Origin: SHLQ01 sp051011575
GTDB lineage: Bacteria; Actinomycetota; Acidimicrobiia; Acidimicrobiales; SHLQ01
NCBI GenBank assembly: GCA_051011575.1
Contig: JBPCTR010000080.1
Coordinates: 1-16,368, forward strand
Reading direction: 5' to 3'
DNA length: 16,368 bases
Position numbers and translations under genes: made by a program. The notes beneath the pieces were generated by a model. That model was not told the DNA's origin, searched no databases, and saw only the letters and a list, made by a program, of their open reading frames with translations. Positions within the stretch are counted from its first letter, which is position 1. Each line of letters starts with the position of its first letter. Below are positions 1 to 7,100 of the stretch, in pieces.

Positions 1-1
1 G

Positions 2-295
2 AGTCGCATTCTCCTCGCCGCGAGCGAAGCGGGGGCCGTGGTCGTGGGTGCGGTCGTGGCCGTCGTGGTGTTCGCCGCGGCGATACTGATCACGCAGAGC
101 AGGAACCTCTCGAAGAACCTGGTCACGATGATCGTGGCCGTCATCGCCACCGGCGTAATCGCTGGTGGTGTGTGGGGTGCGATCGAGGGCACACGCGAGA
201 TTGAGCACCACGAGGAAGAGCACATCGACGAAGGGTCCGACACCCACGACGAGGAATCCGGCGACCACAGCGAGAGCGAGGACGCCACGTCGTGA
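2..295 (+). CDS. Small membrane protein with acidic His-rich tail, 5' end probably outside window
   Basis: I do not recognise this protein. The frame is open to the left edge of the window. The first possible internal start is GTG at 38 (another at 44), giving 85 residues, and no ATG is available upstream. From the GTG, residues 2-19 and about 29-48 are two hydrophobic segments separated by a short polar loop (SRNLSKN). After residue 53 the chain becomes almost entirely E, D, H, S and T, with six His residues, so it is probably a two-helix membrane protein with a soluble polyanionic tail. It lies 104 bp before coxB on the same strand, and its tail resembles the His/Asp-rich ends of CoxA, CoxC and Cox4 downstream. 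It may therefore be an accessory or copper-handling protein of the oxidase. That role is inference from position and composition only. Confidence 0.6.
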   Translation, partial: SRILLAASEAGAVVVGAVVAVVVFAAAILITQSRNLSKNLVTMIVAVIATGVIAGGVWGAIEGTREIEHHEEEHIDEGSDTHDEESGDHSESEDATS

Positions 296-399
296 GATTC
301 GTCACTCCACGCCCGACTGACTTGCCTTCGCGCCGTCGCAAGGGAAAACTTTCACAAAGTCCCGCTTCTCCACCCGAAGCAGGTGCCGAAGGACACGAC
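296..399 (+). promoter_or_regulatory. coxB leader region with candidate promoter and hairpins
   Basis: This 104-bp gap has no convincing gene; the coxB frame could extend to a GTG at 292, but that would bury a good lipoprotein signal peptide. TTGCCT at 322-327 lies 17 bp before AAAACT at 345-350, a weak fit to a -35/-10 pair. The AT-rich block 345-360 stands out from its GC-rich surroundings and contains the inverted repeat ACTTT-CAC-AAAGT (348-360). GCTTC (364-368) and GAAGC (376-380) can form a stem with a 7-base loop. Promoter function is a guess; the repeats are read directly. Confidence 0.3.
389..393 (+). promoter_or_regulatory. Ribosome binding site of coxB
   Basis: AAGGA lies six bases before the ATG at 400. 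It decides in favour of this start over the in-frame GTG at 292, and the protein from 400 begins directly with a lipoprotein signal peptide. Confidence 0.65.
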
Positions 400-1707
400 A
401 TGACCCGTCTCTCCCCCCGCTCGAAGCAGGTGCTTCGTGCCGGGCTCGTGCTCGTCGTCACCCTGGCGCTTGCCGCCTGCGCGGGTGATGCCGAACTCGA
501 CACTCGAACCGATCTCGCCGGCCCCGAAGCCCAGGACATCGAGACCTTCATGCGAGCGGTGCTCTGGATCGCCTACGTCGTGTTCGCCGGCGTGCTCGGC
601 GTCACGCTTTACGCGTGGAAAAACTTCCGGATCCGCACCGACGACTATGAGGAGGGCGACTGGCCCGAGCAGATCCATGGCAACGACAAGCTCGAGTACG
701 CGTGGACGGCGGCTCCGGCGCTGCTCCTCGCCGGTATCGGGGTGTTCACCCTCTTCCTTCACTTTCAAATCAACGACTCCGACACCAACCCCATCACGAT
801 CGCAATGGCCGACGGCGAAACCGTTGTGTGGGAACCCGAAGTGGTGGTCGTCGGACAGCAATGGTGGTGGGAGTATCAGTATCACTTCGGCGATGTCGCG
901 CTCGACGCCGTCCGGATCGAAAACCTCCCCAATGCCGATCTCACCACCGCCACGCAGATGGTCATTCCCGTCGGCGAGGAGATCGAGCTCGAGATCACCA
1001 GCCGCGACGTCATCCACTCGCATTGGATCCCTGCGCTGAACGGTAAGAAGGACGCGGTACCCGGACGTCAGAGCGCCCCGTGGAAAATCCAGGCCGACGA
1101 GCCGGGAGTGTTCTTCGGCCAGTGCACCGAGTTCTGCGGGCTCAGCCACAGCCGCATGCGGATGCAGGTGATCGCTCTGCCCATGCCCGAGTTCGAGGCC
1201 TGGGTACAGGCACAGATGGAGGGCGTGGCGCTCGCCCCTGAAAACCAGGCCTATGTCGACGCCCTGATCAGCGGCGACACGCCGATCGCCGAGAACGACA
1301 CGCAGCGAGCGATCAACACGTTCCGTACGAAATGCTCCTCCTGCCACCTCATGGAGGGTGTCGCCGACGATCTGTGGAGCGAGGAACGGGTCGCCGAACA
1401 GCTGGTGGCCGGTGCCGCGCCCAACCTCACACACTTCTCGAGTCGTACAACTTTCGCCGGCGGCATACTGAACGTCTGGGACCCTGAGACCGGACGCTTC
1501 AACGCCAATGATGTCCGGGCCTGGCTCCAGGACCCCGAATCGCTCAAGGCGAACTACACCGAGCCCGTGAGCGAAGGCGACAGCCGCATGCGAGGAATGC
1601 CGAACCTCGAGCTCAGCACTCAGGAGATCGACGATCTCGTGGCGCTCCTCGAGGCGACCGGCCCCAAGCCGGCTGCGTCCATCATCGAACAGACTGGAGT
1701 CGAGTAG
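400..1707 (+). CDS. coxB: Cytochrome c oxidase subunit II with fused cytochrome c domain
   Basis: This is the subunit that receives electrons from the c-type carrier and passes them through CuA to subunit I. The 435-residue protein starts with a basic N-terminus, a hydrophobic stretch (11-26) and a lipobox LAAC with Cys27, so it is probably a lipoprotein. Two further membrane helices lie at about 50-73 and 101-122. The CuA domain shows the aromatic patch QQWWWEYQY (153-161) and the CuA ligands His206, Cys242, Glu244, Cys246, His250 and Met253. A C-terminal cytochrome c domain has CSSCH (312-316) for covalent heme, with Met397 or Met400 as the likely distal ligand. Such a fusion is typical of caa3 oxidases. 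The stop shares one base with the coxA GTG, so translation is probably coupled. The start is supported by AAGGA at 389-393. Confidence 0.95.
   Translation: MTRLSPRSKQVLRAGLVLVVTLALAACAGDAELDTRTDLAGPEAQDIETFMRAVLWIAYVVFAGVLGVTLYAWKNFRIRTDDYEEGDWPEQIHGNDKLEYAWTAAPALLLAGIGVFTLFLHFQINDSDTNPITIAMADGETVVWEPEVVVVGQQWWWEYQYHFGDVALDAVRIENLPNADLTTATQMVIPVGEEIELEITSRDVIHSHWIPALNGKKDAVPGRQSAPWKIQADEPGVFFGQCTEFCGLSHSRMRMQVIALPMPEFEAWVQAQMEGVALAPENQAYVDALISGDTPIAENDTQRAINTFRTKCSSCHLMEGVADDLWSEERVAEQLVAGAAPNLTHFSSRTTFAGGILNVWDPETGRFNANDVRAWLQDPESLKANYTEPVSEGDSRMRGMPNLELSTQEIDDLVALLEATGPKPAASIIEQTGVE
422..437 (+). repeat. Perfect inverted repeat inside coxB start region, part of a 12-bp direct repeat
   Basis: CGAAGC (422-427) and GCTTCG (432-437) form a six-base-pair stem with a four-base loop within codons 8-13 of coxB. 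The word CGAAGCAGGTGC at 422-433 is an exact copy of 375-386, upstream of the start codon. See the separate observation on competing hairpins. Confidence 0.5.
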
Positions 1708-3743
1708 TGGCAATCATCGACGAACCACTTGCCATCGGCACCGGCGGCGCGGTCGAGCGGGTGGAACGCCCCCTCGGCACGCTCACCCGCCCGCAGGCCA
1801 CCACGGGTTGGAAGAGCTGGCTCACCACGGTCGATCACAAGAAGATCGGCATCATGTACGGCGCCATCGCCATGTTCTTCTTTGCCATCGGCGGCCTCGA
1901 AGCCCTCCTGATTCGCATTCAGTTGGCCACACCCAACGGCACCCTGCTCTCGGCCGACGTCTACAACCAGGTCTTCACCATGCACGGCGTGACGATGATC
2001 TTCCTAGTGATCATGCCGCTGGCTGCAGCGTTCGCGAACTACCTGCTGCCCTTGCAGATCGGTGCGCGAGATGTGGCCTTCCCGCGGTTGAATGCGCTCA
2101 GCCTGTGGGTGTTCCTATTTGGTGGCATCTTCCTCAACTCCGCGTGGTTCTTTGGTGGCGGCGCCGATGGCGGCTGGTTCAACTACGCCCCCAACTCGGG
2201 CGTAACGTTCTCGCCCTCACACGGCATCGACTTCTACGCCCTCGGTCTCCAGATCACGGGTATCGCCTCACTCATGTCCGCGATCAACCTGATCACCACG
2301 GTCATCAACATGCGCCCAAAGGGTATGAGCCTGTTCCGGATGCCGGTGTTCACGTGGATGAACCTGGTCGTGCAGTTCCTGCTGCTGTTCGCGGTGCCGG
2401 TCATCTCGGTGGCGCTGTTCGAGCTCACCTTCGACCGTCTGTTCGACGCAAACTTCTTCAATCCCGACGCCGGCGCTGATCCACTCCTGTGGCAGCACCT
2501 CTTCTGGATCTTTGGCCATCCCGAGGTCTACATCCTGATCCTCCCGAGTTTCGGAATCGTGTCCGAGGTCATCCCGACCTTCAGCCGCAAACCGATCTTC
2601 GGATACAGCTTCATGGTGTTCTCCGGCATCGCCATCGGCTTCATGGGTTGGGGCGTGTGGGCCCACCACATGTTCGTGTCCGGCATCGGCCCGATCTCGG
2701 TCATCGCCTTCTCGTTGTCCACGATGTTCATCGCCGTACCTACCGGCGTGAAGATACTCAACTGGCTCGCCACGCTTTGGGGCGGCCGCCTGCGGTTCAC
2801 CACGGCGATGCTCTTCGCCGTGGGTGTGGTGTCGATGTTCACCATCGGCGGTCTGTCGGGTGTCACCCACTCGATCGCGCCGGCCGACACCCAGCAGACC
2901 GACACCTACTACATCGTGGCTCACTTCCACTACGTGATCTTCGGTGGAGCGCTTCTCGGATTCTTTGCCGGCTTCTACTTCTGGTGGCCCAAGATGTTCG
3001 GCTACCTGCTCAACGAACGGATCGGCAAGTGGAACTTCTGGCTCCAGATCGTGGGCTTCAACGTCACCTTCGGGCCCATGCACATACTCGGGCTCCAAGG
3101 CATGAGTCGGCGTATCGACACCTACGATTCGGGCTTCGGATTCGAGCTGTGGAACTACATAGCGACGCTGGGCGTATTCGTCATCGCGGCGGGCATCGCG
3201 ATCTTCTTCTGGAACATCTATTACAGCCACAAGCAATGGAAGGCCGACGGCAAGCCGAACCCAGGCCCCGACCCCTGGGACGCTCGAAGTCTCGAGTGGA
3301 TGACCGCCTCGCCCACCCCTGAGCACAACTTCGATGAGGAGATCACCGTCGAGGGTCTCGACGAGTTCTGGCATCGCAAGTATGGCTACGACGAGGATGG
3401 CAACGTGGTGCGCGTCGCCGAGACCGAGGACGTCACCCACGACGGTTCGGCGACCGACGTGCATCTGCCGTCACCCAGCTACTACCCGATCATCCTCGCA
3501 CTCGGACTACCGATCATCGCCTACGGATTGATCTTCACGCTCTGGCTCTGTATCCCTGGCGCCGCGCTGCTGGTGTGGGGCATGGTCGGCTGGATCTTCG
3601 AACATCCCGATGATCCCAATGCCGCTCACGACCATCACGACGATCACGACGACGACCCCGATGCGCTTGAGAGTGGCGACGATTCGGCCGGTGAGCTGGA
3701 AGCCGGCGATGGCGTCGATGTCGAGGAGACCGCCAATGTCTGA
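1707..3743 (+). CDS. coxA: Cytochrome c oxidase subunit I with fused subunit-IV-like tail
   Basis: This is the catalytic, proton-pumping subunit of a heme-copper oxidase, 678 residues. Heme a ligands are His93 (TMHG) and His408; heme a3 is held by His406 in AHFHY; CuB by His271, His320 and His321, with the cross-link Tyr275 in GHPEVY. The D-channel Asn111, Asp122, Asn129 and Glu273 are present, as are the K-channel Lys349 and Thr346, so this is an A1-type oxidase. Residues 1-510 are the usual 12-helix core. A linker (511-585) follows, then two extra helices (592-631) resembling the C-terminal half of actinobacterial CtaF (SPSYYPI, then WIFEHP), and a His/Asp-rich tail (633-678). The start is GTG, with GGAG at 1696-1699 seven bases before it, and it overlaps the coxB stop by one base. 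The last 8 bp overlap coxC. Confidence 0.96.
   Translation: MAIIDEPLAIGTGGAVERVERPLGTLTRPQATTGWKSWLTTVDHKKIGIMYGAIAMFFFAIGGLEALLIRIQLATPNGTLLSADVYNQVFTMHGVTMIFLVIMPLAAAFANYLLPLQIGARDVAFPRLNALSLWVFLFGGIFLNSAWFFGGGADGGWFNYAPNSGVTFSPSHGIDFYALGLQITGIASLMSAINLITTVINMRPKGMSLFRMPVFTWMNLVVQFLLLFAVPVISVALFELTFDRLFDANFFNPDAGADPLLWQHLFWIFGHPEVYILILPSFGIVSEVIPTFSRKPIFGYSFMVFSGIAIGFMGWGVWAHHMFVSGIGPISVIAFSLSTMFIAVPTGVKILNWLATLWGGRLRFTTAMLFAVGVVSMFTIGGLSGVTHSIAPADTQQTDTYYIVAHFHYVIFGGALLGFFAGFYFWWPKMFGYLLNERIGKWNFWLQIVGFNVTFGPMHILGLQGMSRRIDTYDSGFGFELWNYIATLGVFVIAAGIAIFFWNIYYSHKQWKADGKPNPGPDPWDARSLEWMTASPTPEHNFDEEITVEGLDEFWHRKYGYDEDGNVVRVAETEDVTHDGSATDVHLPSPSYYPIILALGLPIIAYGLIFTLWLCIPGAALLVWGMVGWIFEHPDDPNAAHDHHDDHDDDPDALESGDDSAGELEAGDGVDVEETANV
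3723..3728 (+). promoter_or_regulatory. Ribosome binding site of coxC
   Basis: GAGGAG inside the 3' end of coxA lies seven bases before ATG 3736. It selects this start over in-frame ATGs further upstream within coxA, whose translation gives Thr/Arg-rich shadow sequence. Confidence 0.7.
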
Positions 3744-4368
3744 TGCAACGCTGGTCGCCGACGACGTAGAGCACGACGATCACGGCCACATGGAAACGAA
3801 CACCGGCATTTCGAACAACAAGCTCGCAATGTGGCTGTTCCTCGCGTCCGACTGCCTCTTGTTCGGCGCACTGATCTCCACATTCCTGCTCTACCGAACG
3901 AACATCTCCGACAACACGCCGTTCGAGGGGCCCGGCGACGTGTTCGACATCCCGTTCACGTCGCTCAGCTCGTTCGTACTCCTCATGAGCTCACTCACGA
4001 TGGTGCTCGCATTGTCGGCCGTGAACCGGGGCGACGAGCGCAACGGCCGCATCTGGCTGCTCACGACTGCGTTCCTCGGCATGGTATTCATCGGCGGTCA
4101 GGTGTACGAGTTCACGATCTTCCGGGCGGAGGGCCTGGGCTACTCCACAAACACGTGGACGTCGGCCTTCTACACCCTCACCGGATTCCACGGCGTGCAC
4201 GTCAGCGTCGGCATCCTGATCCTGCTCGGCACCGTCTTCGGGACGCGCAAGTCGGGTCTCACGAAAGACAAGGCCGAGAACGTCGAGATCGTGGGCCTGT
4301 ACTGGCACTTCGTCGACATCGTCTGGGTCATCATCTTCACCGTGATCTACCTGATCCCGGTTGGCTAG
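3736..4368 (+). CDS. coxC: Cytochrome c oxidase subunit III
   Basis: The 210-residue protein matches the short, five-helix bacterial form of subunit III, which stabilises the catalytic core and its proton uptake. Hydrophobic segments lie at about 30-53, 76-97, 105-124, 144-168 and 186-208. Family hallmarks include MWLFLASDCLLFGAL in helix 1, the conserved Glu125 in GGQVYEF, FHGVHVSVG (151-159), and YWHFVDIVWVIIF near the C-terminus. The short N-terminal tail (residues 6-20) is rich in His and Asp, like the C-terminus of CoxA just before it. The start overlaps coxA by 8 bp. The stop overlaps the Shine-Dalgarno site of the next gene, so coupled translation is likely. Confidence 0.94.
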   Translation: MSDATLVADDVEHDDHGHMETNTGISNNKLAMWLFLASDCLLFGALISTFLLYRTNISDNTPFEGPGDVFDIPFTSLSSFVLLMSSLTMVLALSAVNRGDERNGRIWLLTTAFLGMVFIGGQVYEFTIFRAEGLGYSTNTWTSAFYTLTGFHGVHVSVGILILLGTVFGTRKSGLTKDKAENVEIVGLYWHFVDIVWVIIFTVIYLIPVG

Positions 4369-4371
4369 GAG
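4367..4371 (+). promoter_or_regulatory. Ribosome binding site of subunit IV gene
   Basis: AGGAG overlaps the coxC stop codon (4366-4368) and lies seven bases before ATG 4379. It fixes that ATG as the start rather than the in-frame alternative at 4361, which lies inside coxC. Confidence 0.75.
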
Positions 4372-4378
4372 AACGGCA

Positions 4379-4747
4379 ATGAGCGTTACCGATCACACCG
4401 TCGACGAGGCGCATGACGACCACGACGATCACGGACATCCGACCGATCGCAAGTACGTCAACATTGCGATTCTTCTCGGCGTGCTCACGGCGATCGAGAT
4501 TCTGCTGTTCGTATTCGAGGACGATCTCGGTGGTGCCATCGTCAAGACGGGCCTGCTCGGGCTGATGGCGATCAAGTTCTACATCGTGGGTGCGTTCTTC
4601 ATGCACCTGAAGTTCGACAACAAGGTCCTCACCCAGCTCTTCGTGTTCGGCTTGATCCTGGCGGTTGTTGTGTACATCGCCATGCTTTCGACCTTCGAGC
4701 TCTGGAACTCGGGGATATCGGACCCCGGTCTGCCCGGAGACGGCTGA
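4379..4747 (+). CDS. Cytochrome c oxidase subunit IV, COX4_pro type
   Basis: This 122-residue membrane protein belongs to the prokaryotic cytochrome c oxidase subunit IV family (COX4_pro), a small accessory subunit of aa3/caa3 oxidases. It has three hydrophobic segments, at about 27-46, 54-75 and 85-106. The family signature is KFYIVGAFFMHLKFD (66-80), with His76. The N-terminus (5-22) is a His/Asp-rich stretch, DHTVDEAHDDHDDHGHPT. Its coding DNA contains a 13-base word that also occurs in coxA and coxC. Since CoxA already carries a CtaF-like tail, the complex may have two different subunit-IV-like parts. The stop TGA shares one base with the ATG of ctaG. Confidence 0.88.
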   Translation: MSVTDHTVDEAHDDHDDHGHPTDRKYVNIAILLGVLTAIEILLFVFEDDLGGAIVKTGLLGLMAIKFYIVGAFFMHLKFDNKVLTQLFVFGLILAVVVYIAMLSTFELWNSGISDPGLPGDG

Positions 4748-5670
4748 TGCTCGCGGCCGTCAATCCCTGGGAGTGGCGGCCACACCCCGAGGTCTGGCTG
4801 CTCGTGGCCGCCATCGTTGGAATGGGTTTCTATGTAACGCGGGTGATCGGACCAAAGGCTGTCGCCGCCGGCGAACCGATCGTGTCGACGCGACAGCGTC
4901 GCTATTTCGTGATCGGTGTCGTCGTGTTGCTGATCGCCGCCGATTGGCCGATGCACGACATCGCCGAGCGGTACCTGTACTCGGTCCACATGTTCCAGCA
5001 TCTGCTGATCACGTTCTTCATCCCGATCTTCTTCCTTCAGGCCACTCCGGAATGGCTTGCCCGGCTCGTGCTCGGTGGTGGCGATCAGGAGCGCACGCTT
5101 GTGGGCAAACTCGCGAAACCACTGGTCGCCGGCGTCATCTTCAATGCGTTGGCTGCGCTCACTCACTGGAACGGAATTGTCCAACTCTCGGCCGATTCCG
5201 GGCCGTTCCACTACGGCATCCACCTCGTCATGTTCGCCTCGGCGCTTCTCATGTGGATGCCGGTGCTCGGACCGCTCCCCGAACTGCGCTTGTCGCCTCC
5301 CGGTCAGATGATCTATCTGTTTCTGATGTCGATCATCCCCACGATCCCGGCGGGTTGGCTCACCTTCGCCGACAACGTCGTATACCCCGCCTACGACATC
5401 TCCGACCGGCTTTGGGGTATCGGTGTGATCGCTGATCAGCAGGCCGCAGGTGCGGTCATGAAGATCATCGGCGGGTTCTTCCTGTGGAGTCTGATCGCGG
5501 TCCGTTTCTTCCGATGGTCGGCAGAGCAGCGGGCCACCGATCTCAGCCGGCGGATCGTTCGAGGTCCGGTGCCCGACGAGGCGCATTCCTCATCGGCTTC
5601 GGGGTCGCTCACCTTTGAGCAGGTCGCGGAGGAGTTCGATCGAACCGAGCCAAGCCGCGTCGAACCCTGA
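4747..5670 (+). CDS. ctaG: Cytochrome c oxidase assembly factor CtaG (caa3_CtaG family)
   Basis: This 307-residue polytopic membrane protein belongs to the caa3_CtaG family, needed for assembly and probably copper delivery of caa3 oxidases. It differs from the single-helix CtaG/Cox11 of proteobacteria. Features seen include ADWPMHDIAERYLYSVHMFQHLL (roughly residues 65-87, with His70, His81 and His85), His140 in THWNG, FHYGIH (154-159) and the motif MWMPVLGPLPE (169-179). About seven hydrophobic segments occur between residues 16 and 255. A polar tail of about 50 residues follows. ATG 4747 overlaps the stop of the preceding gene, with GGAGA at 4736-4740 six bases before. It ends the operon and converges on a minus-strand gene two bases away. 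Confidence 0.9.
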   Translation: MLAAVNPWEWRPHPEVWLLVAAIVGMGFYVTRVIGPKAVAAGEPIVSTRQRRYFVIGVVVLLIAADWPMHDIAERYLYSVHMFQHLLITFFIPIFFLQATPEWLARLVLGGGDQERTLVGKLAKPLVAGVIFNALAALTHWNGIVQLSADSGPFHYGIHLVMFASALLMWMPVLGPLPELRLSPPGQMIYLFLMSIIPTIPAGWLTFADNVVYPAYDISDRLWGIGVIADQQAAGAVMKIIGGFFLWSLIAVRFFRWSAEQRATDLSRRIVRGPVPDEAHSSSASGSLTFEQVAEEFDRTEPSRVEP

Positions 5671-5682
5671 ACTCAGTTCAGG
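5666..5682. terminator. Palindrome covering the convergent stop codons, possible bidirectional terminator
   Basis: CCTGAACT-C-AGTTCAGG is a perfect 17-bp palindrome with a single central base. As RNA it gives a seven-base-pair stem with a three-base loop on either strand. It contains the ctaG stop (5668-5670) and the stop of the minus-strand gene (5673-5675). No run of T follows on either side, so an intrinsic terminator is not proven. It could instead act as an RNA-end-stabilising hairpin. Confidence 0.45.
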
Positions 5683-7100
5683 TATACGACCGCCATCATC
5701 ACGGTTCCGGCCACCCCGAGCGTCTGGGCCACGCCGATCACCACCCGAGACCATCGGCGCATCTCGGGCGCGTCGGTTGGTTCACGAGCGGTGAGCTGGG
5801 CGGCGACGAGCACGAGCAGCACCATCAACGGGATCGCCAAACCGAGATGTCGGAACTTGGCGTTCGACACGAACGGTTGGATGGCCAGAAGTGCAAGCGA
5901 CCCCCGGCCCAGAAAGGACACGAACAACGAACTGGCGTCGGCGTGCACGGGGAACGGGCGAAGCATCACCCACACGACCGCGAGAATCAGTACATACCAG
6001 AGCACCGTGTGGAGCACGATCAGCGCCGTGTGAGCGGTGGTCGACTCACCCGAATCGGCTCGTAGGTCGCGGTACTGGTGAAGGAACGTGAGGGACCCGT
6101 CGAGAAATGTCTCCACCTCACGGTCGGCCCGTTGCCAGTAGTCGTCGAAGGACACGAGGTCGAGTTGCTCGCGCCGAATGGTGCGAAGTGCGTCGGCGTA
6201 ACCGAGGTCGTCGGAGACTTGCCGTTCCTGTGCGTATCGTTCGATGTCGCGGAACCCTGTACCGCCGGCGGCCGCGTCGAGGTCGCTGGGGTTCGAGAAG
6301 GCGTGAATCGCATTGGCGTCGATGCTCAGCGTCGTGAGCACGAGGGCGTCGTTCTCGCGACTCGCCGCAACCGACCATGGCGCGATCACAATGAGGCCCA
6401 TGGCGATGAACACACCGGCGCCGACGATTGCCGCCGATGCCGTGCCTCGACCGCGGTCGGCGCGGCCGTGGATGGCCACCATCGCCATGGCGGCGACTGC
6501 GGCCAGCTGGAGAACGAGCGGTGGCCGGAAGTAGACGGCGATCCCCAGCAAGAGACCAGCGAGTGCCATATGTCCGAACGTCGCGTTTTCGTCGAGGACC
6601 GCACCCAAAACGATGAGCAGCATGATCACGAGAAGCTTCGAGCCGATCGCCTCGCCCCATACGGCAAAGGACTGGGCCGCCGCGTCCGGGAAGATGCCCA
6701 CGATCGCGATGAACGCCAGGCCGATGGCGGCGCCGAATCGCCGTGCCGCCAGCCAACCCGCTACCAACAGAAGCGCCAGGTCGACCGTGCCCAGCCAGAG
6801 CCGCACCATGTCGATCTCGCGCGTGAGCCAGCGAATCGGCGTGACCAGAATCATGGGCCCCGGCATCCACCACGCCCGATTCACGATCCCCTGCAGTTCG
6901 TTTCCATTTGTTCGGCGTTCGAGCACGCGAATGATGAATCGGGATCGATCGACGAAGTAGTCCTCGTCACCGACCAGAGGCACGTGCCGCATCACCAGAA
7001 ACCACATCAGCATGCGCCACACGACCACGGCACCGACCACGATCATCACCGTTCGCCGTGTGACGTGTTGATCGAGAAGAGCGGATCGAGATGCGGTCAC
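5673..7100 (-). CDS. Polytopic membrane protein, probable GT-C-type glycosyltransferase, paralogue 2
   Basis: The 475-residue protein has a basic N-terminus and about ten hydrophobic segments. Between the first and second lies GDEDYF (44-49). An acidic D/E pair in the first outer loop is typical of GT-C glycosyltransferases (PMT, ArnT, GT83-like), which use lipid-linked sugars at the membrane. Further blocks shared with its upstream neighbour are WMPGP (78-82), RLW-GTVDL (100-108), QSF-WGEA-GSK (143-155), YFRPP (190-194), VLTT..D-N-I-AFS-P-DL (253-274) and a C-terminal QP-SNAKFRHLG (408-420). No sugar specificity can be read. I chose the GTG at 7100 because it overlaps the previous gene's TGA by four bases (GTGA). 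An in-frame ATG at 7178 would force a longer overlap and adds a Gly/Arg-rich stretch. Confidence 0.7.
   Translation of the reverse strand: MTASRSALLDQHVTRRTVMIVVGAVVVWRMLMWFLVMRHVPLVGDEDYFVDRSRFIIRVLERRTNGNELQGIVNRAWWMPGPMILVTPIRWLTREIDMVRLWLGTVDLALLLVAGWLAARRFGAAIGLAFIAIVGIFPDAAAQSFAVWGEAIGSKLLVIMLLIVLGAVLDENATFGHMALAGLLLGIAVYFRPPLVLQLAAVAAMAMVAIHGRADRGRGTASAAIVGAGVFIAMGLIVIAPWSVAASRENDALVLTTLSIDANAIHAFSNPSDLDAAAGGTGFRDIERYAQERQVSDDLGYADALRTIRREQLDLVSFDDYWQRADREVETFLDGSLTFLHQYRDLRADSGESTTAHTALIVLHTVLWYVLILAVVWVMLRPFPVHADASSLFVSFLGRGSLALLAIQPFVSNAKFRHLGLAIPLMVLLVLVAAQLTAREPTDAPEMRRWSRVVIGVAQTLGVAGTVMMAVVYLN

Noticed and set aside
292..399. Longer coxB start at GTG 292, overlapping the previous stop
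   Set aside because: The extension is Arg/Pro/Ser-rich and would bury a lipoprotein signal peptide; ATG 400 has a good ribosome site.
352..1713. Long minus-strand open frame of 453 residues antisense to coxB
   Set aside because: It mirrors a clear subunit II gene; the translation is rich in Arg, Gly, His and Asp with no domain, as expected from the opposite strand of high-GC coding DNA.
2268..3464. Minus-strand open frame of 398 residues antisense to coxA
   Set aside because: It is a shadow of CoxA with a His/Glu/Asp/Arg-rich low-complexity translation and no family resemblance.
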